NCBI GenBank assembly: GCA_934728255.1
Contig: CAKVEC010000003.1
Location: forward strand, 248,001 to 312,000
Source of the DNA: an uncultured Bacteroidales bacterium
GTDB taxonomy: Bacteria; Bacteroidota; Bacteroidia; Bacteroidales; Paludibacteraceae
Direction of reading: 5' to 3'
Length of the DNA stretch: 64,000 bases
Shown: positions 35,604 to 44,396 of the stretch, one piece after another
Numbering within the stretch: position 1 is the first letter of the stretch
Layout: every line of letters begins with the position of its first letter
Notes under the pieces: model-generated
What the model was told of the DNA's origin: nothing
Database searches by the model: none
Seen by the model: the letters and a program-made list of their open reading frames with translations, nothing else
Position numbers and translations under genes: made by a program

Positions 35604-38600
35604 ATGAACACAATAGAAAATACAAATGTAGCAGGACGCTACCTGACTATCAACGGTGAAAAATTTTACCTGATAGAGAACTACGACCAAATGCAGCCGT
35701 TCTTTATCAGTCTTGCCAGTGATACCGACCTTTGGATGTACATCGCCTCCACGGGTGGGCTCACCTGCGGTCGCCGCAATCCCGAGCAAGTCCTTTTCCC
35801 TTATTACACCGACGATAAAGTTACCGAGAACTACGAGCACACCGGCGCCAAGACCCTCATCAGAGTACTCTCTACTTCAAACTCGCCACTGCCCTCAACT
35901 CTCAACTCTCAACTCTCAACCATAGTATGGGAACCTTTCTCCAACCGCTACATGGGGCTATATTCTGTCCGTCGTAGCATTGCCAAGTCGGTTACAGGAA
36001 ACAAACTCCTCTTTATCGAGCAGAACCTCGACCTCGGACTGACCTTTTCATACGAGTGGACAGCCGCCGACCGTTTCGGTTGGGTACGACGTGCCGTACT
36101 CCATAACGATACCGACCAACCCATAGAGGTGGAACTGATAGACGGCTTGCAGAACGTGATGCCATCGGGCGTGGAGCAGAAAACGCAGAACGTGTTCTCT
36201 ACTCTTGTCGATGCCTACAAGAAAACCGAACAGGTGCCGGGCACAGGTATGGTCTTGTTTCGTATGGAGGCTATCCTTGTCGATAGAGCCGAACCGAGTG
36301 AGTCTCTACGTTGCAATAGTATATACACTCTGGGCTTGCACAATGCCGAATATCTGACCTCCTCACACCAACTGGATGCTTTCCGCAAAGGCGAAACCAT
36401 CGTACCCGAACCCGAATCGAAAGGTGTTCGTGGGGCTATATTTGCTCATACCAAGCAAACCCTTACCGCTGGCGACTCCCATACGTGGTACAATATCTGC
36501 GATGTCATGCAGGATGCCGCACAGGTGCGCAGCAGTCTGCGTTTCATGCAGCAGTCGGACGCCATAGCGCAGGTCGAGACCGCCATTGCCAATGCCACCG
36601 ACACTCTCCGCGCTATCGTGGGGAAGAACGACGGTATCCAGCAGACAGCCGATGAAGCCGGTATGGCACGCCATTTTGCCAATACGCTGTTCAATACCAT
36701 GCGTGGCGGCTTCTATTGCGACAACTATACGATTGATACACGGGCGTTTGCCAAGCACGTCGCTACTTTCAATCACGCACTCGCAGACCAATACCGCGGC
36801 TTCCTCAGCGGGCTGCCCGAGCATATTGCGTACAGCCGTCTCGAGGAACTGGTGCTTGCGCAGCAGGATCATCAGTTGCACCGTCTCTTTATGGAGTACT
36901 TGCCGCTCACTTTCTCCCGCCGGCACGGAGACCCCAGTCGCCCGTGGAATATGTTTGACATTCGAGTCAATGACAAAGACGGCAAGCGGCTCATCTCCTA
37001 TCAGGGCAACTGGCGCGACATCTTCCAGAACTGGGAAGCACTCTCGCTCTCCTATCCCGACTATGTCAACGGTATCATAGCCAAGTTCCTCAATGCCACT
37101 ACTGCCGATGGCTACAACCCATACAAAGTAACCTCCGAAGGCATCGATTGGGAGGTCATCGAACCCGAGAACCCGTGGTCGAACATCGGCTATTGGGGCG
37201 ACCACCAGATTATCTACCTCTGCCGTCTGCTCGAACTCAGTTTTGCACACGACCCCTCCGCCCTCCGCGATATGTTGGGCAACCGTGAGTTTGCTTTCGC
37301 CAACGTTCCCTACCGCTTCCGTTCTTACGACGAAATCGTAGCGAACCCGAAAGACTCTATCTATTTCGATACCGACCTGCACAAGCATATCTTCGCTCTC
37401 CTGCCTACCTACGGACAGGATGCACGCCTTGTGTTGGACAAACATAACCAACCGCTTTTGGTTACTTTCACAGAGAAAATCCTCGTTACCCTGCTTACCA
37501 AACTGAGCAACTTCATTCCCGAAGCAGGTATATGGATGAATACCCTCCGTCCCGAGTGGAACGATGCCAACAACGCCCTCGTCGGCTATGGTACCTCAAT
37601 GGTAACGCTCTGTTATATACGTCGTTTCGTAGCGTTCTTGCAGCAATTATATACAGGTGTGGACGCTTCGTATGCACTCTCCAAAGAGGTCGTTGTCTTC
37701 CTCCGTGATATTCTTTCTGCCTTTGCTGCCCACGATGCGGAGTGTGTAGGCAAACACTTGTCGTTCACCGATGAGACTCGCCGCACCTTTATCGATACAG
37801 TCGGACGTGCCGGTGAAAACTACCGCAATGCCGTCTATGCTGGTCATTCAGGCGAGAAAGTCGAACTTTCAACCGACCTCCTGCTCCAATTCCTCGCCAA
37901 AGTACAAACTTACATCGACGCCTCCATAGCCATCAACAAACGCAAAGACGGTCTCTACCACGCCTATAATCTTGTATCTTTCAACTCTCCACTGCACTCA
38001 ACTCTCAACTCTCAACTCTCAACTGTCCAAGTCACTCCTTTGTACGAGATGCTCGAAGGTCAGGTCGCAGTCCTCTCTGCGGGTGTCCTTTCTCCTGCCG
38101 AGGCGGCAGACTTGTTGGACGCAATGCGCCAATCGGCTCTATACCGTCCTGACCAGCGCAGTTATATGCTCTACCCGAACCGTCGCCGTTCATCGTTCTT
38201 GGAGAAGAACAACCTCCCTGCGGACGCTCTCACATTACCCGTAATACAACGCCTGTTGGCTGACCACGCTACGGACATCCTCATTCAGGACTGCGAGGGT
38301 GGGGTACACTTCAATGCAGGTTTCAACAACGCCGACTTCCTTGCCCGTGCCATTGACGCTTCGCAGGAGACCATCAGCGCAGAGGAACGCCGTCAACTGC
38401 TTGACCTCTACGAGCGTATGTTCAACCACCACGCTTTCACCGGTCGCTCGGGTACATTCTACAAGTACGAGGGCTTGGGGTGTATCTACTGGCATATGGT
38501 CAGCAAACTCCTTGTTGCTATCGGTGAGAATATCCAAACCGCCCTTGACACCCACGCTGATGAAACCACCATCGACCGTCTCAAAGCCCACTATGCTGCT

Positions 38601-39011
38601 GTGCAGGAGGGTATCGGTGCCCACAAGTCCCCTGCCGAATATGGCTCATTCCCGTTTGATGCCTATTCTCATACACCTACAATGCTGGGATGCCAGCAGC
38701 CGGGTATGACCGGTCAGGTCAAAGAGGACATCATCTCCCGTTTCTTTGAACTCGGTCTGCACGTCGTCAATGGCGAGATACATATCCAAACGACTATGTT
38801 CCGCCCTGAAGAGTTCCTCAACGGCGAACTGCGTTTCACTTACTGCCAAACGCCTTTCGTCTATCGCCTTGCCGACACAGAGGGTATAGACATCGAACTG
38901 TCCGACGGTACCATTACGCATTGCGCATTATGCATTGCGCATTCTCTTGCCCGCCACATCTTCGCCCGCGACACCCAAATAAAACAAGTAATAGTCAATA
39001 TAAACAAGTAA
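35604..39011 (+). CDS. GH94-like glycoside phosphorylase, probably for beta-1,3-glucan oligosaccharides
   Basis: 1135 residues, no signal peptide, so cytoplasmic. The domain order fits the large inverting phosphorylases of the GH94/GH149/GH161 group: N-terminal beta-sandwich (about 1-330, WEPFSNRYMGLYSVRRS), helical linker, (alpha/alpha)6 barrel (about 400-950) and a C-terminal cap. The motif LRPEWNDANNALVGYG corresponds to the DWNDGMN signature of GH94; D654 is the expected general acid. NPWSNIGYWGDHQIIYL is another strong barrel motif. Length and setting favour GH149 or GH161, which release glucose-1-phosphate from beta-1,3-glucans; I cannot separate the two by eye. Three short stretches (residues about 92-106, 793-807 and 1103-1114) are encoded by dispersed repeats. 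Confidence 0.8.
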   Translation: MNTIENTNVAGRYLTINGEKFYLIENYDQMQPFFISLASDTDLWMYIASTGGLTCGRRNPEQVLFPYYTDDKVTENYEHTGAKTLIRVLSTSNSPLPSTLNSQLSTIVWEPFSNRYMGLYSVRRSIAKSVTGNKLLFIEQNLDLGLTFSYEWTAADRFGWVRRAVLHNDTDQPIEVELIDGLQNVMPSGVEQKTQNVFSTLVDAYKKTEQVPGTGMVLFRMEAILVDRAEPSESLRCNSIYTLGLHNAEYLTSSHQLDAFRKGETIVPEPESKGVRGAIFAHTKQTLTAGDSHTWYNICDVMQDAAQVRSSLRFMQQSDAIAQVETAIANATDTLRAIVGKNDGIQQTADEAGMARHFANTLFNTMRGGFYCDNYTIDTRAFAKHVATFNHALADQYRGFLSGLPEHIAYSRLEELVLAQQDHQLHRLFMEYLPLTFSRRHGDPSRPWNMFDIRVNDKDGKRLISYQGNWRDIFQNWEALSLSYPDYVNGIIAKFLNATTADGYNPYKVTSEGIDWEVIEPENPWSNIGYWGDHQIIYLCRLLELSFAHDPSALRDMLGNREFAFANVPYRFRSYDEIVANPKDSIYFDTDLHKHIFALLPTYGQDARLVLDKHNQPLLVTFTEKILVTLLTKLSNFIPEAGIWMNTLRPEWNDANNALVGYGTSMVTLCYIRRFVAFLQQLYTGVDASYALSKEVVVFLRDILSAFAAHDAECVGKHLSFTDETRRTFIDTVGRAGENYRNAVYAGHSGEKVELSTDLLLQFLAKVQTYIDASIAINKRKDGLYHAYNLVSFNSPLHSTLNSQLSTVQVTPLYEMLEGQVAVLSAGVLSPAEAADLLDAMRQSALYRPDQRSYMLYPNRRRSSFLEKNNLPADALTLPVIQRLLADHATDILIQDCEGGVHFNAGFNNADFLARAIDASQETISAEERRQLLDLYERMFNHHAFTGRSGTFYKYEGLGCIYWHMVSKLLVAIGENIQTALDTHADETTIDRLKAHYAAVQEGIGAHKSPAEYGSFPFDAYSHTPTMLGCQQPGMTGQVKEDIISRFFELGLHVVNGEIHIQTTMFRPEEFLNGELRFTYCQTPFVYRLADTEGIDIELSDGTITHCALCIAHSLARHIFARDTQIKQVIVNINK
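35877..35920. repeat. In-frame CAACTCT repeat in the phosphorylase gene, copy 1
   Basis: Tandem CAACTCT units (CAACTCTCAACTCTCAAC) encode SPLPSTLNSQLST. A near copy with the same flank is at 37980-38024. Confidence 0.85.
37980..38024. repeat. In-frame CAACTCT repeat in the phosphorylase gene, copy 2
   Basis: Encodes SPLHSTLNSQLST, almost the same peptide as copy 1, 700 residues further on. Confidence 0.85.
38912..38944. repeat. In-frame GCATTGCGCATTATGCATT-type repeat in the phosphorylase gene
   Basis: Encodes ITHCALCIAHS near the C-terminus. Reverse complement of the intergenic repeat at 12859-12890. Confidence 0.8.
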
Positions 39012-39012
39012 T

Positions 39013-41391
39013 ATGAGAGTACCCAACATGTTCCGTTCTGTTCTCCCCCTCCTTTGGAGGGGGCTGGGAGGAGGTCTTTTCTTTCTTTTGTTATTGTCTT
39101 GCCAACCTCAAGACTCCACTGAGCAGCAAATCGACCGTCTCCTTGCGCAGATGACTCTCGAAGAGAAGATTGGTCAGATGACCCAGGTCTGTGGCGGTTG
39201 GATATCCGATGACCTTGAGAACCAGGTGCGCAAAGGCGCAGGTTCTATGCTCAATAGCGTGGGTGCAGAGGCTAACCACTACCAGCGTATTGCTGTCGAA
39301 GAGACACGTCTCGGTATCCCTATGATCTTTGCACGCGACATCATTCACGGCTTCCATACTATCTATCCTATTCCGCTCGGTCAGGCGGCTACTTTCGACC
39401 CCGCTCTTGTGGAGGAGGCTGCCCGTCTTACTGCCGACGAGGCTATCCAAGCCGGTCTCCGCTGGACGTTCTCACCTATGGTCGATGTCTCGCGCGACCC
39501 CCGCTGGGGACGTGTCGCCGAGGGCTATGGTGAAGACACCTACCTCGCCTCTGTCATGGGTGCCGCCTGCGTTCGAGGATATCAATACCCTGCATCTAAC
39601 AGCGAACGCAGTGAGCGTTCTAACAGCGCAAGCGTTCTAACTTCTAACAGCGAGCAGCGCGAGCGGTCTGTGGAACCAATCCGCCTTGCTGCCTGTGTCA
39701 AACACTTCGCCGGCTATGGTGCCAGTGAGAGCGGACGCGACTACAACACCACGTGGATTCCCGAGGTGCAACTCCGTGAGACCTATCTCCCGCCCTTCAA
39801 GGCTGCCCTTGATGCGGGTAGTGCCACTATCATGTGCTCCTTCAACGACATCAACGGCGTACCTGCGTCGGCGAACCGTCATCTCAATGTGGACATTCTC
39901 CGCAACGAGTGGCATTATGATGGTATGCTCGTGTCCGACTGGGCTTCATCGGCGAATATGATTGCCCACGGCAACTGTGCCGACCTCAAAGAGGCTACGC
40001 TCCTCAGTATCAATGCCCAAATGGAAATGGATATGGAGGGACATGGCTATCCCTTGTACCTCAAGGAACTTGTTGAGAGCGGCAAAGTAAGTGAGGAACA
40101 AATCAACGCCTGTGTGCGCGACATCCTCCGTCTCAAGTTTCGTCTCGGCTTGTTCGACAATCCCTATTGCGCTGTCGATACCCCTGCCTATTTCACCCCT
40201 GCTGCCCTCGCAGCCGCACAACGTGCCGCCGAAGAATCCGCCGTCCTTCTCAAAAACAACGGTATTCTTCCTATTAGCCCCCTCTCTGAGGGGGGTGGGG
40301 GAGTCACCCTTTTCATCTGCGGTCCTCTCGCCGACTCTCAGCACGACCAGAACGGCACTTGGTGCTTCGACAAGGTCGATTCGATGACCGTCACTCCGCT
40401 GATGGCTTTCCGTGCATTGGCTAAAGAGGGTAAAATACGCCTCATTGAGCAGACCGGCAAACACTGGTCGCGTGAGGTCAGCCCGAGCAACATAAAAGAG
40501 TTAGTTCAAAAGGCAAAGCAAGCCGACATCATTCTTTATTTCGGAGGTGAGGAGAGTATTCTATCCGGCGAAGCACGCTGCCGTGCCCATCTCAACCTCC
40601 CCGGAGACCAGACCGAGCAACTCCGTGCCCTCAAAGCCACAGGAAAACCTCTGGTTCTCACCGTTATGGCAGGGCGTCCGCTCTGTATCGGCGAGGAGGT
40701 CGCACTTGCAGACGCTGTCCTCTATGCTTTTCACGGCGGCACTATGCAAGGGCCCGCATTGGCAAACCTCCTCACGGGCGTAGTCGCTCCCTCGGGGCGC
40801 CTGCCGATGACCTTCCCGCAAGCCGTCGGGCAAATCCCTATGTACTACAACAAGAAGAACACCGGCCGCCCCACCTCGCACCCTGTCCTTATTGACCAAA
40901 TACCCGTCGGCGCCCCCCAGTTCTCTCTCGGCGAGTCCAGTTATTGGCTCGAGTATGGCGACCAACCGCTCTTCCCCTTTGGCTACGGACTCACCTACAC
41001 CACCTTTGAATACAGCCCCGTCGTCCTCTCCGACACTGTTCTGCACATAGGCAAACCGCAGTCGCTTACTGCCACTTGCACCATCCGCAACACGGGCAAC
41101 ACCGATGCCGTCGCTGTGCCGCAACTCTATATCCGCGACCTCGTCGGCTCGCTCACACGCCCTGTCCGCGAACTCAAAGGTTTCGACCGCATCGCTATCC
41201 CCGCAGGTGAAAGCCGCAACATCTCCTTCACCCTCACCGAAGACGACCTCGCCTATTGGCATCTGGCAGAGAACATCACCCTCGGTGCCGACGGTGCCTA
41301 TACCCGCTCCGCCGAACCGGGCGACTTCCTCCTTTGGATAGCCCCCGACTCCGCCGAAGGCACTCCCGTCAAATTTACTTTGAAGGATTAA
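39013..41391 (+). CDS. GH3 beta-glucosidase lipoprotein
   Basis: 792 residues, starting one base after the phosphorylase stop. Lipobox LLLSC (Cys at about 31). The N-terminal GH3 barrel has DIIHGFHTIYPIPLG, SPMVDVSRDPRWGR and the nucleophile D309 in MLVSDWA; the second alpha/beta domain (about 400-640) has LLKNNGILP; a fibronectin-III-like domain ends the protein (about 690-790, ELKGFDRI). Family members remove terminal glucose from beta-linked oligosaccharides, here probably in the periplasm. Three repeats are embedded: one in the signal region (residues 11-21), one at about 194-219 (SERSERSNSASVLTSNSEQR) and one at about 422-432. If the repeat loops are surface-exposed, activity may survive. 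Confidence 0.92.
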   Translation: MRVPNMFRSVLPLLWRGLGGGLFFLLLLSCQPQDSTEQQIDRLLAQMTLEEKIGQMTQVCGGWISDDLENQVRKGAGSMLNSVGAEANHYQRIAVEETRLGIPMIFARDIIHGFHTIYPIPLGQAATFDPALVEEAARLTADEAIQAGLRWTFSPMVDVSRDPRWGRVAEGYGEDTYLASVMGAACVRGYQYPASNSERSERSNSASVLTSNSEQRERSVEPIRLAACVKHFAGYGASESGRDYNTTWIPEVQLRETYLPPFKAALDAGSATIMCSFNDINGVPASANRHLNVDILRNEWHYDGMLVSDWASSANMIAHGNCADLKEATLLSINAQMEMDMEGHGYPLYLKELVESGKVSEEQINACVRDILRLKFRLGLFDNPYCAVDTPAYFTPAALAAAQRAAEESAVLLKNNGILPISPLSEGGGGVTLFICGPLADSQHDQNGTWCFDKVDSMTVTPLMAFRALAKEGKIRLIEQTGKHWSREVSPSNIKELVQKAKQADIILYFGGEESILSGEARCRAHLNLPGDQTEQLRALKATGKPLVLTVMAGRPLCIGEEVALADAVLYAFHGGTMQGPALANLLTGVVAPSGRLPMTFPQAVGQIPMYYNKKNTGRPTSHPVLIDQIPVGAPQFSLGESSYWLEYGDQPLFPFGYGLTYTTFEYSPVVLSDTVLHIGKPQSLTATCTIRNTGNTDAVAVPQLYIRDLVGSLTRPVRELKGFDRIAIPAGESRNISFTLTEDDLAYWHLAENITLGADGAYTRSAEPGDFLLWIAPDSAEGTPVKFTLKD
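39044..39075. repeat. In-frame CCCCCTCCTTTGGAGGGGG repeat in the GH3 signal region
   Basis: A palindrome plus GCTGGGAGGAGGT, encoding LPLLWRGLGGG within the lipoprotein signal. Confidence 0.75.
39592..39668. repeat. In-frame CTAACAGCG repeat inside the GH3 gene
   Basis: Several TCTAACAGCGNN units, the same family as the intergenic array at 12909-13001, adding about 26 Ser/Asn/Arg/Glu-rich residues between GYQYPA and EPIRLAACVKHFAGYG. Confidence 0.85.
40277..40306. repeat. In-frame CCCCTCTCTGAGGGG repeat inside the GH3 gene
   Basis: Encodes SPLSEGGGGV in the loop after LLKNNGILP. Confidence 0.7.
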
Positions 41392-41437
41392 TAAAGTATA
41401 AAATAAATACCTTATATTCTATATCAAAAAGTAAGGA

Positions 41438-41465
41438 GGATGCTTATAGGATGCTTATAGGATAA
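41438..41465. repeat. 11-bp tandem repeat AGGATGCTTAT
   Basis: Two and a half copies downstream of the GH3 gene. Related sequence on the other strand at about 6112-6138 between batE and batD. Confidence 0.75.
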
Positions 41466-41561
41466 GACAACTTTGATTTTAACAAACAATAAACTAATCA
41501 AAACAATTCAATTAACCAATGCGCTTTGGTGCAAGTAACAAACTCTTAAATTACAACTATT

Positions 41562-42917
41562 ATGAAAAAACTTTTTTCTTTAGTGGCAGTGGCTCTGATG
41601 TCAGCATCCGTGTTTTCTGCAGTACAGTATTGCCAGGAACCGATTACGGCAAATGACGGACAAAATACAGCCCATCTATCATTGAAACACATCTCGGAGC
41701 AAACGTATGCCATAGAATTGGCAGCGCAAGGCGATTTGGCTTTTGAGAGTGCTTATAATGTCAATTGTGGTGTTAATCAAACGGAAGGAGCAGGCATTTA
41801 TTTTGCTAATGCAGGGTGGACTTTTTCTGCCGATGGTAAGGTCGCTTCGTTTGAATTTGAAACAGCCACAGCAACATCGCAGCCTACAGGTTTGTATGGA
41901 CAATATATTTGTTTAGCCAAAGTGGGCGGCGGTTTGGTGGAATTTAATCTGGCAGCAATCACCGACATTGACTGGACAGCGAATTGTGCAGAAGGTCCTG
42001 CCGATGAAGAGGCTCCTGTAATGGGAACGGCTGCATTTGTGTCGGCTACTTATTCGTCTGTTACGTTGGCGGTAACTGCTACTGATAATGTGGCTGTCAA
42101 ACGCTATCATGTGGTAGCCGCCGGAGTGGACAAAGATTTTACGCCCAACAACGGAAATATCGTTATCACAGGTCTTACGGCTGGCACCGCCTATACATTT
42201 GTTGTTACCGCCAAAGATGCGGCAGGCAATGTCTCTGCCAATTCGGCTATGGTAACTGATGTCAAGACATTGGATTATCCTGCTGCTCCTGCCGCTCCTA
42301 CCCATACACAAACCAATGTCCGTTCTATTTATTCGGATACCTATATTTCGGCTCTTGCACACGATTTCAGCAAAAACTCTTGGAGTGGTATTAAATATGA
42401 GGAAATAACGTTTGATGAAAACAACCATTATCTTCTCTATACTGCCACAGCCACTTGGATAGCATGGGGGAGCAACGGGGACGGCAACGATGCCATTATT
42501 GCGGCTGACGGTTTCAATGACGGTACCAACAATGGTTTGGATATCTCCTCTATGGAGTATCTGCACGTGGATATGTTTGTGGACGCAGACTTTGTATCGG
42601 GTGTGATGACCATCAATGACGATCGTTTGGCAGAACTCGGTGCTATCAAAGGCGGAGAATGGAACTCTATTGATTTGCCGTTGAATGTACTGGCTGCTGA
42701 AAAACTCAACAATCTCCGTTGGATGAAATTTGAAGGTTTCAATGGAGTGAGCCTGATTATTCTCGACAACGTCTATGCTTGGAAAAATGGTACATCTACA
42801 TCAATCATAGATGTAAACACCCTTCCCGAGACAACCAAGACAATCATCAACGGACAACTCATTATCATCCGTGATGGCATCCGCTACAACGCACAAGGTC
42901 AAGTGATGGATAAATAA
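41562..42917 (+). CDS. Secreted FN3 protein with a CBM-like module and C-terminal tail
   Basis: 451 residues. Signal peptide (1-19, VFS-AV). An N-terminal cohesin-like or lipocalin-like region (about 20-140), one fibronectin type III domain (about 150-235, ITGLTAGTAYTFVVTAKDAA), and a beta-sandwich module (about 245-410) starting SIYSDTY and ending IILDNVYAWKNGT. The last 35 residues (KTIINGQLIIIRDGIRYNAQ, then GQVMDK) match the end of the next protein. The beta-sandwich resembles carbohydrate-binding modules; no catalytic residues were found. It probably binds glycan at the surface. Whether it is expressed with the upstream locus is uncertain. Confidence 0.75.
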   Translation: MKKLFSLVAVALMSASVFSAVQYCQEPITANDGQNTAHLSLKHISEQTYAIELAAQGDLAFESAYNVNCGVNQTEGAGIYFANAGWTFSADGKVASFEFETATATSQPTGLYGQYICLAKVGGGLVEFNLAAITDIDWTANCAEGPADEEAPVMGTAAFVSATYSSVTLAVTATDNVAVKRYHVVAAGVDKDFTPNNGNIVITGLTAGTAYTFVVTAKDAAGNVSANSAMVTDVKTLDYPAAPAAPTHTQTNVRSIYSDTYISALAHDFSKNSWSGIKYEEITFDENNHYLLYTATATWIAWGSNGDGNDAIIAADGFNDGTNNGLDISSMEYLHVDMFVDADFVSGVMTINDDRLAELGAIKGGEWNSIDLPLNVLAAEKLNNLRWMKFEGFNGVSLIILDNVYAWKNGTSTSIIDVNTLPETTKTIINGQLIIIRDGIRYNAQGQVMDK

Positions 42918-42925
42918 AATACTAT

Positions 42926-42974
42926 CGCACCTGCCTGTTCTATACGCAAGTATGGTTGGGCAGGTGCGGTTTTT
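42926..42974 (+). terminator. Terminator between the two secreted-protein genes
   Basis: CGCACCTGCC (42926-42935) pairs with GGCAGGTGCG (42959-42968), followed by a T-run. Confidence 0.9.
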
Positions 42975-43016
42975 AATATAATCAACTTTTTTCTAACCAA
43001 AACAAATCTATTTTTT

Positions 43017-44129
43017 ATGAAAAAGATGTTTACTTTTGTTGCCGCTATGCTGCTATGCACAGTGGCTTTTGCAGAGGACAAAGAACTCTTCAATCCCGCT
43101 ACCGCTTCTATTAAGGAAACCTACTTCGCTCCGGGCTGGAGTCCGGATGGTAAAAGTACGGCTACCTACGATGCCGCTACCGGTACTGTCTCTGTGGATA
43201 TCCAAAGCAACCTCGGTGCACAATGGCAGGGGCAAGTGAAATTGCAACACGATGTAACCTTTGACCCCGCTAAAAGTTATGTCCTCTCTGTAAAGTTCCA
43301 CTCCAATAAAGATTTGGGCGGCGTTACCCTGAAAATGGACGACAATGCCGAGGTCGTTTACGCAAATCAGGAAATCAAACTGCCTGCAGATGCCGATTAT
43401 GTGTTCACTTCCGCAAAGAGCAATGGCGTTGCCGGCAACAACAAGGTTATGGTCTTTGATTTCGGTTATGCCGCTGCTGGTACGCAAATCACTATCAGCA
43501 ATATCTCTATCAAGGAGGTCGGCAATGCCACTGTCGTTGAACCGGTTGAGCACCCCGCACCGGCTACCGCTCCTGTCCGTGCGGCTGCAGATGTGTTCTC
43601 AATCTATTCCGATGTCTATACCGCTGGAACGGCTATGGCTATCGGTGGTTGGGGACAGAAAACCAAAATCGAGGAAGTCAATCTGTCTGAAACCGACAAG
43701 GCATTCTATTGCACTAAGAGCAACTATATGGGCTGGGAACTCAATGCCAATGTCGCTATTGCCCAACTGGCTGGCTATCCTTATCTCCATATGGATATTT
43801 ATGTAGCCGAAGAGGGGTCTGTTATGTTCCAACCTATTTGGGGGGCCGGCGGAATGGTTACCTATACCCTGGCTGCTGGTTGGAATAGCCTGGATATCGA
43901 CCTTCTTGAAAAATATGCAGGGATAGACCTCGCTAAGATATTCCAACTCAAATGGGACGGAATGCCCGCTACGTGTTATTTCGACAACGTCTATTTCTAC
44001 AAAGATACCGAAACGGCTATCCGCAATACTGCAGTTGTAGAGAAAGCACAAAAGACCATCATCAATGGTCAGATGCTTATCATCCGCGATGGCATCCGCT
44101 ACAATGCCCTCGGTCAGGTGATAGAATAA
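43017..44129 (+). CDS. Secreted protein with CBM-like modules and C-terminal tail
   Basis: 370 residues. Signal peptide (1-18, AFA-ED). An N-terminal beta-sandwich (about 25-175) with the look of CBM4/9-type modules (FHSNKDLGGVTLKMDDN, ending ITISNISIKEVGN), a Pro/Ala linker (about 180-195), then a second module (about 198-335) starting SIYSDVY and ending CYFDNVYFYKDT that is homologous to the module of the preceding protein. The ending KTIINGQMLIIRDGIRYNAL plus GQVIE is nearly the same as there. Probably a glycan-binding secreted protein and a paralogue of its neighbour. Confidence 0.75.
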   Translation: MKKMFTFVAAMLLCTVAFAEDKELFNPATASIKETYFAPGWSPDGKSTATYDAATGTVSVDIQSNLGAQWQGQVKLQHDVTFDPAKSYVLSVKFHSNKDLGGVTLKMDDNAEVVYANQEIKLPADADYVFTSAKSNGVAGNNKVMVFDFGYAAAGTQITISNISIKEVGNATVVEPVEHPAPATAPVRAAADVFSIYSDVYTAGTAMAIGGWGQKTKIEEVNLSETDKAFYCTKSNYMGWELNANVAIAQLAGYPYLHMDIYVAEEGSVMFQPIWGAGGMVTYTLAAGWNSLDIDLLEKYAGIDLAKIFQLKWDGMPATCYFDNVYFYKDTETAIRNTAVVEKAQKTIINGQMLIIRDGIRYNALGQVIE

Positions 44130-44197
44130 GCATATGGATGATCGCATAAGAATAATCATCAGTGTGATAGAATAAGAAATTAGTTAGTAGTTGTTGG

Positions 44198-44235
44198 GGA
44201 GCGGACAGAGTTCATTCTGCCCGCTCCTGTTTTGT
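44198..44235 (+). terminator. Terminator after the second secreted protein
   Basis: GGAGCGGACAGAG pairs with TTCTGCCCGCTCC (44215-44227), then TGTTTTGTTT. Confidence 0.8.
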
Positions 44236-44304
44236 TTGTAAAGCGAGACTAAATATATCCGTTTGCCATCCGTTTACTTTCCGGCTAATAAGCATAGGTT
44301 AAAC

Positions 44305-44359
44305 TTGGGTGATTCTTGGGTGATTCTTGGGTGATTCTTGGGTGATTCTTGGGTTATTC
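44305..44359. repeat. 11-bp tandem array TTGGGTGATTC, five copies
   Basis: Four perfect copies and a fifth with one change (TTGGGTTATTC). 55 bases in all. Confidence 0.95.
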
Positions 44360-44396
44360 AGCCGTCAATCCCGATAGAATAAGCCCTCTTGGCTCA

